Positions 6,290 through 15,367 of a stretch of 16,569 bases of DNA are shown in pieces. Below the pieces are notes generated by a model. The model saw only the letters and a program-made list of their open reading frames with translations, did no database searches and had not been told where the DNA came from. The translations under genes were made by a program, and so were the position numbers. Source of the stretch: Clostridia bacterium (GTDB taxonomy: Bacteria; Bacillota_A; Clostridia; Christensenellales; Aristaeellaceae); contig JAFRJF010000018.1 of assembly GCA_017432405.1 (NCBI GenBank), forward strand, positions 1 to 16,569, given 5' to 3'. Numbering within the stretch: position 1 is the stretch's first letter; every line of letters begins with the position of its first letter.

Positions 6290-6867
6290 GATATCACGCT
6301 CGCTTGATTGTTATTTTCATTTGCTGGGGCCTGGACGCCGACCGGCGGCCACAGGTGCAGCACGTCGAACACCCGGCTCTTGAACAGGCCGAAGATCACC
6401 GCCGCGTTTACCACCGACGTGATGGCAAACTGTACGGCCCGGGAGCCCAGGAACCACACAAAGCTGTGGGTGCCGTAGAAGAAGGAAAGCCAGTAGCTCT
6501 GCCACAGCACGCTGCCCACGATGACCGCAGGCAGGAAGGTGGCCAGGATCCGCAGGAAGCTGACCTTCTTGTAGAGCATCGGGCGCATGAGCCCCGCGCA
6601 CAGCCCGATCAGCATCGGGGGCACGGCGAACAGCGGGTTGTAGCCGTAGCCGGAGAACAGCGTGCCCACCGCGTCGCCCACCAGGCCGACGATGGCGCCG
6701 GCGACGGGCCCGTACAGGTAGCCCGCCACGATGATGGGCACGGCCTCGATGGAAAAGCGCATGGTGGGGTTGGGCATCGGTACGATGAAACGGGCCAGCA
6801 CGACCTCGATGGCGGAAAGCAGCGCCATCGTGACCAGCATGCGGGTGGTATTTCTTCCCTTGAACAT
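6286..6867 (-). CDS. folT: Folate ECF transporter S component (substrate-binding membrane subunit)
   Basis: 193 residues, almost all hydrophobic, with about six membrane segments. This is the size and layout of an ECF S component, the integral membrane protein that binds the vitamin and docks on the shared EcfAAT energising module, which is not in this window. The early MALLSAIEVVLARF stretch, the PNPTMRFSIEAVPII strand and the GPVAGAIVGLVGD segment fit the FolT branch. The folate assignment is supported by the THF riboswitch upstream and folC downstream. I start at 6867 because GGAGGA (6879-6874) stands 6 bases before that ATG; an ATG 21 bases upstream has only a CCTCC-type sequence before it. 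The SD lies in a hairpin that the riboswitch could control. The stop overlaps the folC start by 4 bases. Confidence 0.92.
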   Translation of the reverse strand: MFKGRNTTRMLVTMALLSAIEVVLARFIVPMPNPTMRFSIEAVPIIVAGYLYGPVAGAIVGLVGDAVGTLFSGYGYNPLFAVPPMLIGLCAGLMRPMLYKKVSFLRILATFLPAVIVGSVLWQSYWLSFFYGTHSFVWFLGSRAVQFAITSVVNAAVIFGLFKSRVFDVLHLWPPVGVQAPANENNNQASVIS

Positions 6868-6894
6868 AAAAAATCCTCCGTTCTTCATGGAGGA
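6868..6894 (-). promoter_or_regulatory. SD-sequestering hairpin, expression platform of the THF riboswitch
   Basis: On the minus strand TCCTCC (6894-6889) pairs with GGAGGA (6879-6874) across a 9-base loop, and six Ts run directly into the folT ATG. GGAGGA is the folT ribosome binding site, so the fold blocks initiation. The T-tract also lets it act as a weak terminator. How it exchanges with the aptamer is inferred. Confidence 0.65.
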
Positions 6895-6939
6895 GGTTGA
6901 TCGACGGTATGCGCGTCACGCCCAAGGGCGCGCGCCTGT

Positions 6940-7046
6940 GATTGTGTTAGCGGATGCGATAATGGCATCGCGGAGCCAGGGCTCCTTCGCCCGGCGGCAA
7001 CCTCCCATCCGCCGGTACTTGACGCGCCATTCCTACTCATACAATC
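6940..7046 (-). promoter_or_regulatory. Tetrahydrofolate (THF) riboswitch aptamer
   Basis: On the minus strand, from about 7038 to 6949, the conserved THF (folT motif) blocks appear in order: GAGTAG, then GGCGCGTCAAGT, GGATGGGAGGTTGCC, GGGCGAAGG, GCGATGCCATTAT and GCATCCGCT. These match the known folT riboswitch consensus, including the long-range GGAUGGG/pseudoknot region. An outer stem pairs GATTGT (7046-7041) with ACAATC (6945-6940). It lies just upstream of folT and folC. In this class, bound reduced folates lower expression of the downstream genes. Confidence 0.93.
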
Positions 7047-7057
7047 GGAAAAAATCA

Positions 7058-7063
7058 AGTATA
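7058..7063 (-). promoter_or_regulatory. Possible -10 element for the folT-folC operon
   Basis: TATACT on the minus strand would start transcription about 5-10 bases before the aptamer's outer stem, which is well placed. No good -35 lies 16-18 bases upstream (CCGTCA at best), so this is tentative. Confidence 0.4.
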
Positions 7064-7194
7064 CTTGCGCCCGCATGATTTGACGGAATCCGGCATCTCG
7101 TTCCGCCAGCGCCTGCGCACAGCCTTCCTTTCGCGGATATTATAGCGTAATTATATGTGGAATGCAATGGGAAAATGGGAATTAATCCGATGTT

Positions 7195-7247
7195 AATAAA
7201 TTGGCGACAGGGCATGATATCCCTTGGATTTCATGCCCTGTCGCCAA
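7195..7247 (-). terminator. Terminator of the zinc-ribbon membrane protein gene
   Basis: A perfect 17-bp stem on the minus strand (7247-7231 with 7217-7201) starts 7 bases after the stop, followed by TTTATT. The T-tract is interrupted but the stem is very strong. The rest of the gap to the riboswitch (7064-7194) shows nothing else I can support. Confidence 0.8.
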
Positions 7248-7254
7248 TCGAGCG

Positions 7255-8631
7255 TTAACCCGTCACGTCCATGTACAGGTCGATCAGCCTCGGGTAGTAT
7301 TCGGACTGGTACATCTGCTGGCCGTCCACGTAGGCGTAGGCCTGGTAGCTGCGGCCCAGGGTCGGGCTGGTGATGCTCGACTGGTTGACCAGTATCACCA
7401 GCTGGCGCGTATCGGTGCCCACATCCATGACCAGGCACTTGTTGCCGTCGTCGTCGGTGAAGCTGTCGATGATCGGGCCCTTGCACACGAAGCTCTTGTA
7501 GCGCCAGTTCTCGAACAGTATGCGCAGCTGCTCGTAATCCATGGCCCAGGCGCGGCCGGACATTTCGGCCAGGGAAGGCTTGTAGTTCACGTTCAGCACG
7601 ATCTCCGCGTCCTGCTTGCCCTCCTTGGTGGCGCGGAAGCGGATGATGTTGTTGCCGTAGTTGGAGAAGTTGGCCACGAAGGAGAAGCGGCCGGTGGTCG
7701 GGTCCACGGTCAGGCTCTCCGGGATGTGGTCGGTGTCCACCGCGATGGAGGCCCCGGGTTCGGTGGTGCCGGTGACGGCCATGGTGCGGGCCGGGGATTC
7801 GGTGCTGACGGTGGTGTCCAGCTCCACCTCGATGTCGTACTTCTGGCGGAAGATGACCAGCTCCCGGCGGCACTCCCTGTGGCGGGGTGTGCGCACGATC
7901 AGGGTGATCACGTTGTCGCCGATGGGCTTGACGCCGACATAGGTGGACAGGTAGCCGCTGCGGTCCACGGAGCCGGTGACGTCCTCGCCGTTGACGAAAA
8001 CGGTGCTGCCGGGCACCACGTTCAGGGTCAGCGGGTACACGCCCGTGACCACGGTGGTGCGATCCTGGGCGGGGCTGGTGACCTGCAGCGGGCTGTCGGG
8101 CACGTCGATCTGGAAGTTGAACTGGGGCAGTTCGGTCTTCTTGCCGCTCTCGCTGATCAGCATCGGCGACAGGGTGATGTCCGCGTACTCGACGTCCTGC
8201 ACGCTGGAGGTGAACCACTCGGAATCCGGCACCTCCATGCGGGCCACGCCGCCGGAGATCGTCAGCGAGCGCTCCAGCTCGGGCACGTAGATCTGGTCCC
8301 CGTCCTTGCCGAAAAAGATCATGGCGTGGCCCTGGCGCATGTCGTCCATCTGCACCTCGGACAGGGTGGGGGCGTAGGTCCCGCGGGTGTACAGGCGGGT
8401 CAGCTGGTAGCTCTTGATCCAGCTGACAAGCTTGTAAGCGCCCACGCTGAGCCCGGCCAAAAACAGCACCACAAGCACCGCCGTCAGGGCCTTCTGGCCG
8501 GCGGTGCGCTTCTCGCGGCGCTTTTCCTGCCGCGCTTCCGATTCTTCACGGGCGGTGGGCAGCGGCTGCTTGCAGCTGGGACAGTACAGCGCGTCGTCCG
8601 CGCACACGCCGCCGCAATAGGGACATTTCAT
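7255..8631 (-). CDS. Membrane-anchored zinc-ribbon protein with Ig-like extracytoplasmic domains
   Basis: 458 residues, not assigned to a named protein. An N-terminal zinc ribbon has C3, C6, C17 and C20. A charged linker rich in K, R and E (27-47) precedes one membrane helix at about 48-71. Positive charge on the N-terminal side puts the zinc ribbon in the cytoplasm and the rest outside. The outer part is beta-rich, with two stretches that read like bacterial Ig-like domains (VTSPAQDRTTVVTGVYPLTL..., and STESPARTMAVTGTTEPGAS...), and a C-terminal OB-like beta domain. This layout suggests an envelope or signalling protein; the function is unknown. The start is supported by GGAGG (8644-8640), 8 bases before ATG. 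It has its own promoter, divergent from the next gene, and its own terminator, so it is monocistronic. Confidence 0.8.
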   Translation of the reverse strand: MKCPYCGGVCADDALYCPSCKQPLPTAREESEARQEKRREKRTAGQKALTAVLVVLFLAGLSVGAYKLVSWIKSYQLTRLYTRGTYAPTLSEVQMDDMRQGHAMIFFGKDGDQIYVPELERSLTISGGVARMEVPDSEWFTSSVQDVEYADITLSPMLISESGKKTELPQFNFQIDVPDSPLQVTSPAQDRTTVVTGVYPLTLNVVPGSTVFVNGEDVTGSVDRSGYLSTYVGVKPIGDNVITLIVRTPRHRECRRELVIFRQKYDIEVELDTTVSTESPARTMAVTGTTEPGASIAVDTDHIPESLTVDPTTGRFSFVANFSNYGNNIIRFRATKEGKQDAEIVLNVNYKPSLAEMSGRAWAMDYEQLRILFENWRYKSFVCKGPIIDSFTDDDGNKCLVMDVGTDTRQLVILVNQSSITSPTLGRSYQAYAYVDGQQMYQSEYYPRLIDLYMDVTG

Positions 8632-8660
8632 GAGTGTTGCCTCCAGGGGATTTGCCTGTG

Positions 8661-8689
8661 ATTATACCACAACCTCACAAACGACGCAA
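8661..8689 (-). promoter_or_regulatory. Promoter of the zinc-ribbon membrane protein gene
   Basis: On the minus strand TTGCGT (8689-8684) and TATAAT (8666-8661) are 17 bases apart. The -10 is perfect and the -35 weak. It lies back to back with the rightward promoter at 8720. Confidence 0.7.
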
Positions 8690-8719
8690 AGATTTATGGG
8701 TCAATTTTGTGTTTATCTA

Positions 8720-8747
8720 TCGACAATCCTGAAAATTGTGCTATAAT
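8720..8747 (+). promoter_or_regulatory. Promoter of the membrane protein / cysteine desulfurase / thiI operon
   Basis: TCGACA (8720-8725) and TATAAT (8742-8747) are 16 bases apart, with TG one base before the -10 (extended -10). The 13-mer AAATTGTGCTATA here recurs at the promoter before RNase J. Confidence 0.8.
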
Positions 8748-8813
8748 ATATTCGTGGGATTTTGACTTATCAGGGCCATGGGCGCAGAGCGTCGGGCCGG
8801 GAGGTGTTTCCAG

Positions 8814-9410
8814 ATGGACGATTTCCTTGAAACCATCGCCGTAAGGCGCAAACAGGGCATGTACACGCTGATGTATTATGCGTGTTGGTTGCTCATCATC
8901 GTATTCGGGCTGGTGGCGGTCTATTCGCTGGCCGGCATTGTCGGCGTCAACCCCGAGACCGGGGGCATCGTGTTCACGTGGCAAAACCTGCTGATGACGG
9001 TGGTGTTTGGCGGGGCGGCCTATTTGCTGTGGCGCGCCAGCGACAACTGCCGGGTGGAATACGACTATACCTTCACCAACGGCTGCCTGGACGTCTCCCG
9101 GGTGCTGAACAACAAACGCAGGAAGTACCTGACGGCCCTTGAGATGAAGGACGTCATCCGCTGCGGTCCCGCCACCGGACCCGCCTTCCAGAAGACGCTG
9201 AAGGAGCCCGGCGTCAAGGTGCACAACTGGTTCGTCAACCGGGACGCCAACCTGTATTTCTTCTATTTCCAGCGCAAGGGCGTCAAGCACGTGATCGTGG
9301 TGGAGCTGGTGGACGAGATGGTGGCCATGATCCGCAGCAAGAACTACCTGCCGCGGGAGGCCTGGTACGACGCGGAGGGCAAGCAGAGCTATGGCGTTCG
9401 CGTATCTTGA
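8814..9410 (+). CDS. Small membrane protein with two N-terminal helices, function unknown
   Basis: 198 residues. It opens MDDFLETIAVRRKQG, then has two membrane helices at about 16-43 and 55-74 and a soluble cytoplasmic C-terminal domain of mixed alpha and beta character with few hydrophobic runs. It resembles a conserved uncharacterised Clostridia family (possibly the one called DUF6106), but I hold that only loosely. I start at 8814 because GGGAGG (8799-8804) lies 9 bases ahead; an in-frame ATG at 8778 has no ribosome binding site. The last 20 bases overlap the cysteine desulfurase gene in another frame, so the two are translated together, and thiI follows. The conserved linkage hints at a role near sulfur transfer, but nothing in the protein shows this. 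Confidence 0.75.
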   Translation: MDDFLETIAVRRKQGMYTLMYYACWLLIIVFGLVAVYSLAGIVGVNPETGGIVFTWQNLLMTVVFGGAAYLLWRASDNCRVEYDYTFTNGCLDVSRVLNNKRRKYLTALEMKDVIRCGPATGPAFQKTLKEPGVKVHNWFVNRDANLYFFYFQRKGVKHVIVVELVDEMVAMIRSKNYLPREAWYDAEGKQSYGVRVS

Positions 9411-10533
9411 CAACAGCGCCACCACCCGCCCCTGCGGGGCCGCCGTCGCGGCGATGGAAAGGGCACTGCGGGAGCAGTGGTACAATCCCTCCGCCGTCTA
9501 CAGGCCGTCGGTGGAGGCCTTCCGGGCGCTGCGCGACGCCCGCCAGAGGCTGCTGGACGCCGTGGGCGGCGCGGGCTGCGACGCCGTCTTCACCTCCGGG
9601 GGCACGGAATCCAACAACCTGGCCATACTCGGCGCGGTGGGCCGCATGCGGGGCAGGCAGGTATTGGCCGTCAGCGCGGTGGAGCACCCCTCGGTGCGCG
9701 AGGCTTTCAATTTGTTGGCAGAGCAGGGCCACGACGTGCGCGTCGTCGGCGTGGACGGGGCGGGCCAGCTGAAGTGGGATGAACTGGAGGCGGCGCTGGA
9801 CGACGGCGCGTCGCTGGTCAGCTGCATGCAGGTGAACAACGAGACCGGCGCGGTGCTGGACACCGCGCGACTGCATGATACCGTGAACGGCAGGGCGCTG
9901 ATCCACGTGGACGGCGTGCAGGGCTTTTTGCGCGTGCCCTTCGACATGAAGCTGGCCGACCTGTACACCGTCTCAAGCCACAAGCTGCACGGGCCCAAGG
10001 GCGTGGGCGCGCTGGTCGTGAAAAAGGGCGTGCGCTTGAAGCCCCATCACGTGGGCGGCGGGCAGGAGTCGGGCCTGCGCTCGGGCACCGAGAACACCCC
10101 CGGGATTGCCGGCATGGACGCCGCCATCGCCGAGCTTCTCGCCATGGGGCCGGACATGCCACGCAAGCTGATGGCGAAGAAGCTGCGGCTGGTGGAGGCC
10201 GTGAAAAATGCGGTACCGGACGCGATCGTCAACGGCCCCGACCCGGCGGCGGGCGCACCCCACATCGTGAACCTGGGCTTTCCCGGCGTGCGGGGCGAGG
10301 TGATGCTCCACGCGCTGGAGGGGGACGGGGTGTACGTGTCCACCGGCTCGGCCTGCTCGTCCAAGAAGCTGAAGGTCAGCGGCGTGCTGACTGCCATGGG
10401 CATCAAGCCCCAGGTGGCCGAATGGGCCGTGCGCTTCAGCCTCAGCCCCCACACCACAGATGAAGAGATCGATTATGCCGCCCGGCGCATCGGCGCACAG
10501 TACGATTTGCTGAAGCGGTTCCAAAGGAGATAA
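9391..10533 (+). CDS. Cysteine desulfurase (NifS/IscS family), ThiI partner
   Basis: 380 residues, normal for the family. This PLP enzyme takes sulfur from cysteine as a persulfide and passes it on. Visible key residues are H99 in VEHPS, D174 and Q177 in HVDGVQ, the PLP lysine K198 in SSHKLHGPKG, R230 in GLRSGTEN, and the persulfide cysteine C322 in STGSACSSKK. The next gene is thiI, 8 bases on, so this is probably its sulfur donor, as the NifZ-type desulfurase is in Bacillus subtilis. It is not with iscU or other Fe-S assembly genes, which argues against a general IscS role. The ATG at 9391 overlaps the preceding gene by 20 bases; GGAGGG at 9374-9379 is 11 bases ahead. Promoter is the one at 8720. 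Confidence 0.93.
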   Translation: MAFAYLDNSATTRPCGAAVAAMERALREQWYNPSAVYRPSVEAFRALRDARQRLLDAVGGAGCDAVFTSGGTESNNLAILGAVGRMRGRQVLAVSAVEHPSVREAFNLLAEQGHDVRVVGVDGAGQLKWDELEAALDDGASLVSCMQVNNETGAVLDTARLHDTVNGRALIHVDGVQGFLRVPFDMKLADLYTVSSHKLHGPKGVGALVVKKGVRLKPHHVGGGQESGLRSGTENTPGIAGMDAAIAELLAMGPDMPRKLMAKKLRLVEAVKNAVPDAIVNGPDPAAGAPHIVNLGFPGVRGEVMLHALEGDGVYVSTGSACSSKKLKVSGVLTAMGIKPQVAEWAVRFSLSPHTTDEEIDYAARRIGAQYDLLKRFQRR

Positions 10534-10541
10534 ATAAAACT

Positions 10542-11690
10542 ATGCGGGATGTTTTGCTCGTCCGTTACGGCGAGGTATTCCTGAAGGGCGCGAACCGCCC
10601 TCACTTTTTGAAGGTGCTCACCGACAACGTCAAGCGGGTGGTGAAGCCCCTGGGCGGCCATGTGTGGCTGTCCGATTCCCGGGTCTATGTTTCCGATTTC
10701 AACGACCTGCAGGCCTGCATCGACTGCGTCACCAAGGTGTTCGGCGTGTACTCCGTCAGCCCGGCGGTGGAGATGGAGAAGGACCTGGACGTCATCGCCG
10801 AACAGTGCATTAAGATGATGGCCCCCTACAGCGGCACCTTCAAGGTGATGGGCAAGCGCAGCGACAAGAAGATTCCGATGAACTCCATGGAGCTGGCCGC
10901 CGAGCTCGGCCACCGGATCCTGGAGGCCAACCCCAACCTGAAGGTGGACGTCCACAAGCCCCGGCACAAGCTGGTGGTGGAGATCCGGGACAACGCCTAT
11001 ATCTGCGTGGAGGAGATCATGGCGGTGGGTGGCATGCCCATGGGCACCGGCGGCAAGGCGGCGCTGCTGCTCTCCGGCGGCATCGATTCCCCGGTGGCCG
11101 GCTACCAGCTGATGAAGCGGGGCGTGCGGCTGTGCGCCATCCACTTCCAGAGCCCGCCTTACACCGGCGAGCTGGCCAAGGACAAGGTGATGCAGCTGGC
11201 GAAGAAGCTGGCCTGGTACTCCGGCGGCATGCGGGTGTACCTGGTGCCCTTCACGAAGTGCCAGCTGGAGATCCACGAAAAGTGCCCCGACGAGCTGGGT
11301 ACGCTGATCACCCGGCGCTTCATGATGCGCATCGCCCAGGTCATCGCCCGGCAGTTCGGCGCCCAGGCGCTGATCACCGGCGAGAGCCTGGGCCAGGTGG
11401 CCTCCCAGACCATGGACGCCCTGGTGTGCACCGACGCCGTGGTGGACATGCCGGTGTTCCGGCCCCTGATCGGCCTGGACAAGACCGAGATCATGGACAT
11501 CGCGAACAAGATCGACACCTACGAGACCTCGATACTGCCCTACGAGGACTGCTGCACCGTGTTCACCCCCCGCCACCCGGTGACCAAACCCAAGCTGGAC
11601 ACCATGCCGAAGGCCGAGGAAATGCTGGACGTGGAGGCGTTGGTGAAAGAAGCCGTCGAGGGGACCGAAATGGTGATCGTGGAGCCGTGA
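10542..11690 (+). CDS. thiI: tRNA 4-thiouridine synthase
   Basis: 382 residues. ThiI adenylates U8 of tRNA and inserts sulfur to give s4U; in many bacteria it also feeds thiazole synthesis. An N-terminal ferredoxin-like and THUMP domain (about 1-165) binds tRNA. The PP-loop ATPase domain follows, with SGGIDSP at 178-184 and TGESLGQVASQT at 279-290. A conserved cysteine pair lies in YEDCCT (C337, C338), one of which is the likely acceptor of sulfur. The C-terminal rhodanese domain of the Escherichia coli enzyme is absent, as in most Firmicutes, which fits the desulfurase partner just upstream. AAAGGAGA at 10523-10530 overlaps the upstream stop and is somewhat far (12 bases) from ATG. A tandem heptamer repeat begins a few bases after the stop. 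Confidence 0.95.
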   Translation: MRDVLLVRYGEVFLKGANRPHFLKVLTDNVKRVVKPLGGHVWLSDSRVYVSDFNDLQACIDCVTKVFGVYSVSPAVEMEKDLDVIAEQCIKMMAPYSGTFKVMGKRSDKKIPMNSMELAAELGHRILEANPNLKVDVHKPRHKLVVEIRDNAYICVEEIMAVGGMPMGTGGKAALLLSGGIDSPVAGYQLMKRGVRLCAIHFQSPPYTGELAKDKVMQLAKKLAWYSGGMRVYLVPFTKCQLEIHEKCPDELGTLITRRFMMRIAQVIARQFGAQALITGESLGQVASQTMDALVCTDAVVDMPVFRPLIGLDKTEIMDIANKIDTYETSILPYEDCCTVFTPRHPVTKPKLDTMPKAEEMLDVEALVKEAVEGTEMVIVEP

Positions 11691-11755
11691 ATCAGGAATT
11701 AGGAATGAGGAATCAGGAATGAGGAATGAATAGTGGAGCGCGCAATTCATTCCTC
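11691..11755 (+). repeat. Palindromic heptamer repeat element, copy A
   Basis: Five tandem AGGAATN heptamers run from 11694 to 11728. GAGGAATGAAT (11721-11731) pairs perfectly with ATTCATTCCTC (11745-11755) around a loop that contains GGAGCGC. The element begins right after the thiI stop and ends just before the MntA ribosome binding site. It shares its heptamers and core with copy B at 12418-12501, so both belong to one MITE- or REP-like family. Confidence 0.85.
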
Positions 11756-11766
11756 TGGAGAGCTAT

Positions 11767-12072
11767 ATGAGCGATAAGGTTTATACGCTGGACGAGATCA
11801 AATCCATCGCCAATCCAATCGCGCGGCGGTACAATGTCGCGGCGCTGTATCTGTTCGGCTCCTATGCACGGGGTGAGGCTACGCCTCACAGCGACCTGGA
11901 CTTTCGCGTGGATCGAACGGGCATGGCCGACCTGTTGGAACTGGGTGGGCTGTACAGCGACTTGGAAGCGGGCTTCGATAAGAAGCTGGACGTGTTGACC
12001 ACGCAGATGCTGTCCCCGGCGTTCCTCGACAGTATAAGTGGCGAGGAGGTGCTGATTTATGCCCGGCAGTAA
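11767..12072 (+). CDS. mntA: MntA-type nucleotidyltransferase antitoxin
   Basis: 101 residues, the usual size for minimal nucleotidyltransferases. The signature GSYARGE...HSDLDF (31-46) gives the GS motif and the metal-binding D43 and D45. In characterised pairs MntA uses ATP to add AMP to a tyrosine of the HepT toxin and so silences it. The following gene is a HepT homolog overlapping by 14 bases, which is the classical order and coupling. GGAG at 11757-11760 lies 6 bases before ATG. I see no dedicated promoter; the upstream 70 bases are the palindromic repeat, so it may depend on readthrough from thiI or on a promoter in the repeat. The function is by family. Confidence 0.9.
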   Translation: MSDKVYTLDEIKSIANPIARRYNVAALYLFGSYARGEATPHSDLDFRVDRTGMADLLELGGLYSDLEAGFDKKLDVLTTQMLSPAFLDSISGEEVLIYARQ

Positions 12073-12406
12073 TCGGGACAGGGATGTGATCGGTCATATC
12101 CTGCGCTACTGTCAGCAGATCGAAATCGCCCACGACGATTTCGGGCGCTCCCGTGATCGGTTTGACCAAAGCACGACCTATCAAAATGCGGTATCCATGT
12201 GCATACTTCAAATCGGAGAACTGGTCAAACATCTGAGCGCTGATTTCAAAGAAGAAAACCGCGAGATTCCCTGGCAAAAAATACGGGGTATGCGCAATTA
12301 TGTCGCCCATGAATATGGCGCTATAGATTTGGATGTGGTTTGGGTTGTGGCGACTGACAGTGTCGTTGTGCTACAACGCTTCTGCGAAGAATACCTGGAG
12401 CAATGA
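12059..12406 (+). CDS. hepT: HepT-type HEPN ribonuclease toxin
   Basis: 115 residues, the DUF86/HepT family. HEPN toxins of this group are RNases. The catalytic RX4H motif is present as RNYVAH (R79 to H84) and is followed by E85 and Y86, so the full RX4HXY motif is intact; Y86 is the residue AMPylated by MntA in studied systems. Most of the rest is helical, as in HEPN proteins. AGGAGG at 12044-12049 lies inside mntA, 9 bases before the ATG at 12059. A repeat of the same family as the one before mntA begins 11 bases after the stop. With no defect in either gene the pair should be active. Confidence 0.92.
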   Translation: MPGSNRDRDVIGHILRYCQQIEIAHDDFGRSRDRFDQSTTYQNAVSMCILQIGELVKHLSADFKEENREIPWQKIRGMRNYVAHEYGAIDLDVVWVVATDSVVVLQRFCEEYLEQ

Positions 12407-12417
12407 CCAACACCTAC

Positions 12418-12501
12418 GGAATGAGGAATCAGGAATGAGATATTATGGCAATGAGGAGCGCAAGCCATCCATTCCTCATTCCTAATTCCTCATTTCTCAT
12501 T
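12418..12501 (+). repeat. Palindromic heptamer repeat element, copy B
   Basis: The left arm has GGAATG, AGGAATC and AGGAATG (12418-12437). The right arm has the reverse-complement heptamers CATTCCT, CATTCCT, AATTCCT and CATTTCT (12470-12497). Between them ATGGC (12445-12449) pairs with GCCAT (12464-12468), and GGAGCGC recurs from copy A. The element would form a long hairpin. It fills the whole gap between hepT and the helicase gene, up to 7 bases before the ATG at 12508. Confidence 0.85.
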
Positions 12502-12507
12502 AGAACT

Positions 12508-14772
<2,265 letters not shown>

Positions 14773-14802
14773 ACAAATCAGAATTTACCGACGACCTGTA
14801 GC

Positions 14803-14819
14803 GGCGGCAATATGCCGCC
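14803..14819 (+). other. GC-rich hairpin before trxA
   Basis: GGCGGC (14803-14808) pairs with GCCGCC (14814-14819) around AATAT, 30 bases after the helicase stop. No T-tract follows on the plus strand, so it is not a clear terminator; it may be a transcript-end or pausing structure. Confidence 0.5.
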
Positions 14820-14849
14820 ACATCATAAACCGTCAAAAGGAGAATGAAC

Positions 14850-15170
14850 ATGGCAGAAGTCAAGATCTACACTTCCGAGGACATGAGGTTTGAGAACCTG
14901 TCCAAGAACCACCTGACCCTGGTGGACTTCTGGGCCACATGGTGTGGCCCGTGCCGCATGATCGCCCCCACCGTGGAGGAGCTGGCCGCCGAGACCGAGG
15001 GCGTCACCTTCGCCAAGGTGAACGTGGACGAGAATCCCGACGTGGCCATGGGCCTGGGCATCCAGGCGATACCGACGCTGTACCTGTTCCGGGACGGCAG
15101 GGCCGTGGACAAGGTCGTGGGCGTGCAGAGCAAGCAGGCCCTGAAGGCCATGATCGACCGGAACCGGTAA
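14850..15170 (+). CDS. trxA: Thioredoxin
   Basis: 106 residues, the standard thioredoxin length. It reduces protein disulfides in the cytoplasm using electrons from thioredoxin reductase, which is not in the window. The active site is WCGPC in DFWATWCGPCRM, and the cis-proline follows in QAIPTLYLF. The fold pattern (FAKVNVDENPDVA) is typical. I start at 14850 because AAAGGAG (14836-14842) stands 7 bases ahead; the ATG at 14844 is only one base after the ribosome binding site. No promoter with two good boxes is visible in the 77-base gap after the helicase gene. A long inverted repeat ends the unit. Confidence 0.95.
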   Translation: MAEVKIYTSEDMRFENLSKNHLTLVDFWATWCGPCRMIAPTVEELAAETEGVTFAKVNVDENPDVAMGLGIQAIPTLYLFRDGRAVDKVVGVQSKQALKAMIDRNR

Positions 15171-15193
15171 TAAGTCGGCAGTTTTTTGTTTAC

Positions 15194-15247
15194 GCACAAT
15201 TTCCGATAAAAACATCACCCTGGCTGTGATTTTATCGGAAATTGTGC
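15194..15247 (+). terminator. 18-bp perfect inverted repeat after trxA, probable terminator
   Basis: Bases 15194-15211 pair perfectly with 15230-15247; the loop can form a further 4-bp stem. The hairpin begins 24 bases after the trxA stop and is followed by CTATACTTATTTT rather than a pure T-tract. Its right arm runs into the extended -10 of the next promoter. Confidence 0.65.
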
Positions 15248-15253
15248 TATACT
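15245..15253 (+). promoter_or_regulatory. Extended -10 promoter upstream of the RNase J gene
   Basis: TGC followed by TATACT gives an extended -10; no good -35 lies upstream. The 13-mer AAATTGTGCTATA is shared with the promoter at 8742. A TATAAT at 15327-15332 is a second possible -10, also without a -35. The leader to the start codon would be about 105 bases. Confidence 0.55.
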
Positions 15254-15367
15254 TATTTTGGTATGCTGTGCGGTAGTGTGCGCAGCTTTGGTGATTGAAT
15301 CGTGCGTTCGCCGGAGTCGGGCGACGTATAATATAGAAAAATCATAACAGCAAAAGGAGGCTGTGTC

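Noticed and set aside
4970..6307. 445-codon plus-strand frame opposite folC
   Set aside because: It has the low-complexity makeup of a shadow frame, while the minus strand encodes FolC with all motifs.
6868..6888. Seven-residue N-terminal extension of FolT from the ATG at 6886-6888
   Set aside because: It has no ribosome binding site, whereas the ATG at 6865-6867 has GGAGGA 6 bases ahead.
7201..8661. 486-codon plus-strand frame opposite the zinc-ribbon gene
   Set aside because: Begins inside the terminator stem, has no ribosome binding site and reads as GC-skewed shadow sequence.
10473..11750. 425-codon minus-strand frame opposite thiI
   Set aside because: Its first residues are the translated heptamer repeat (FLIPDSSFLIPDS), and the rest is antisense to ThiI.
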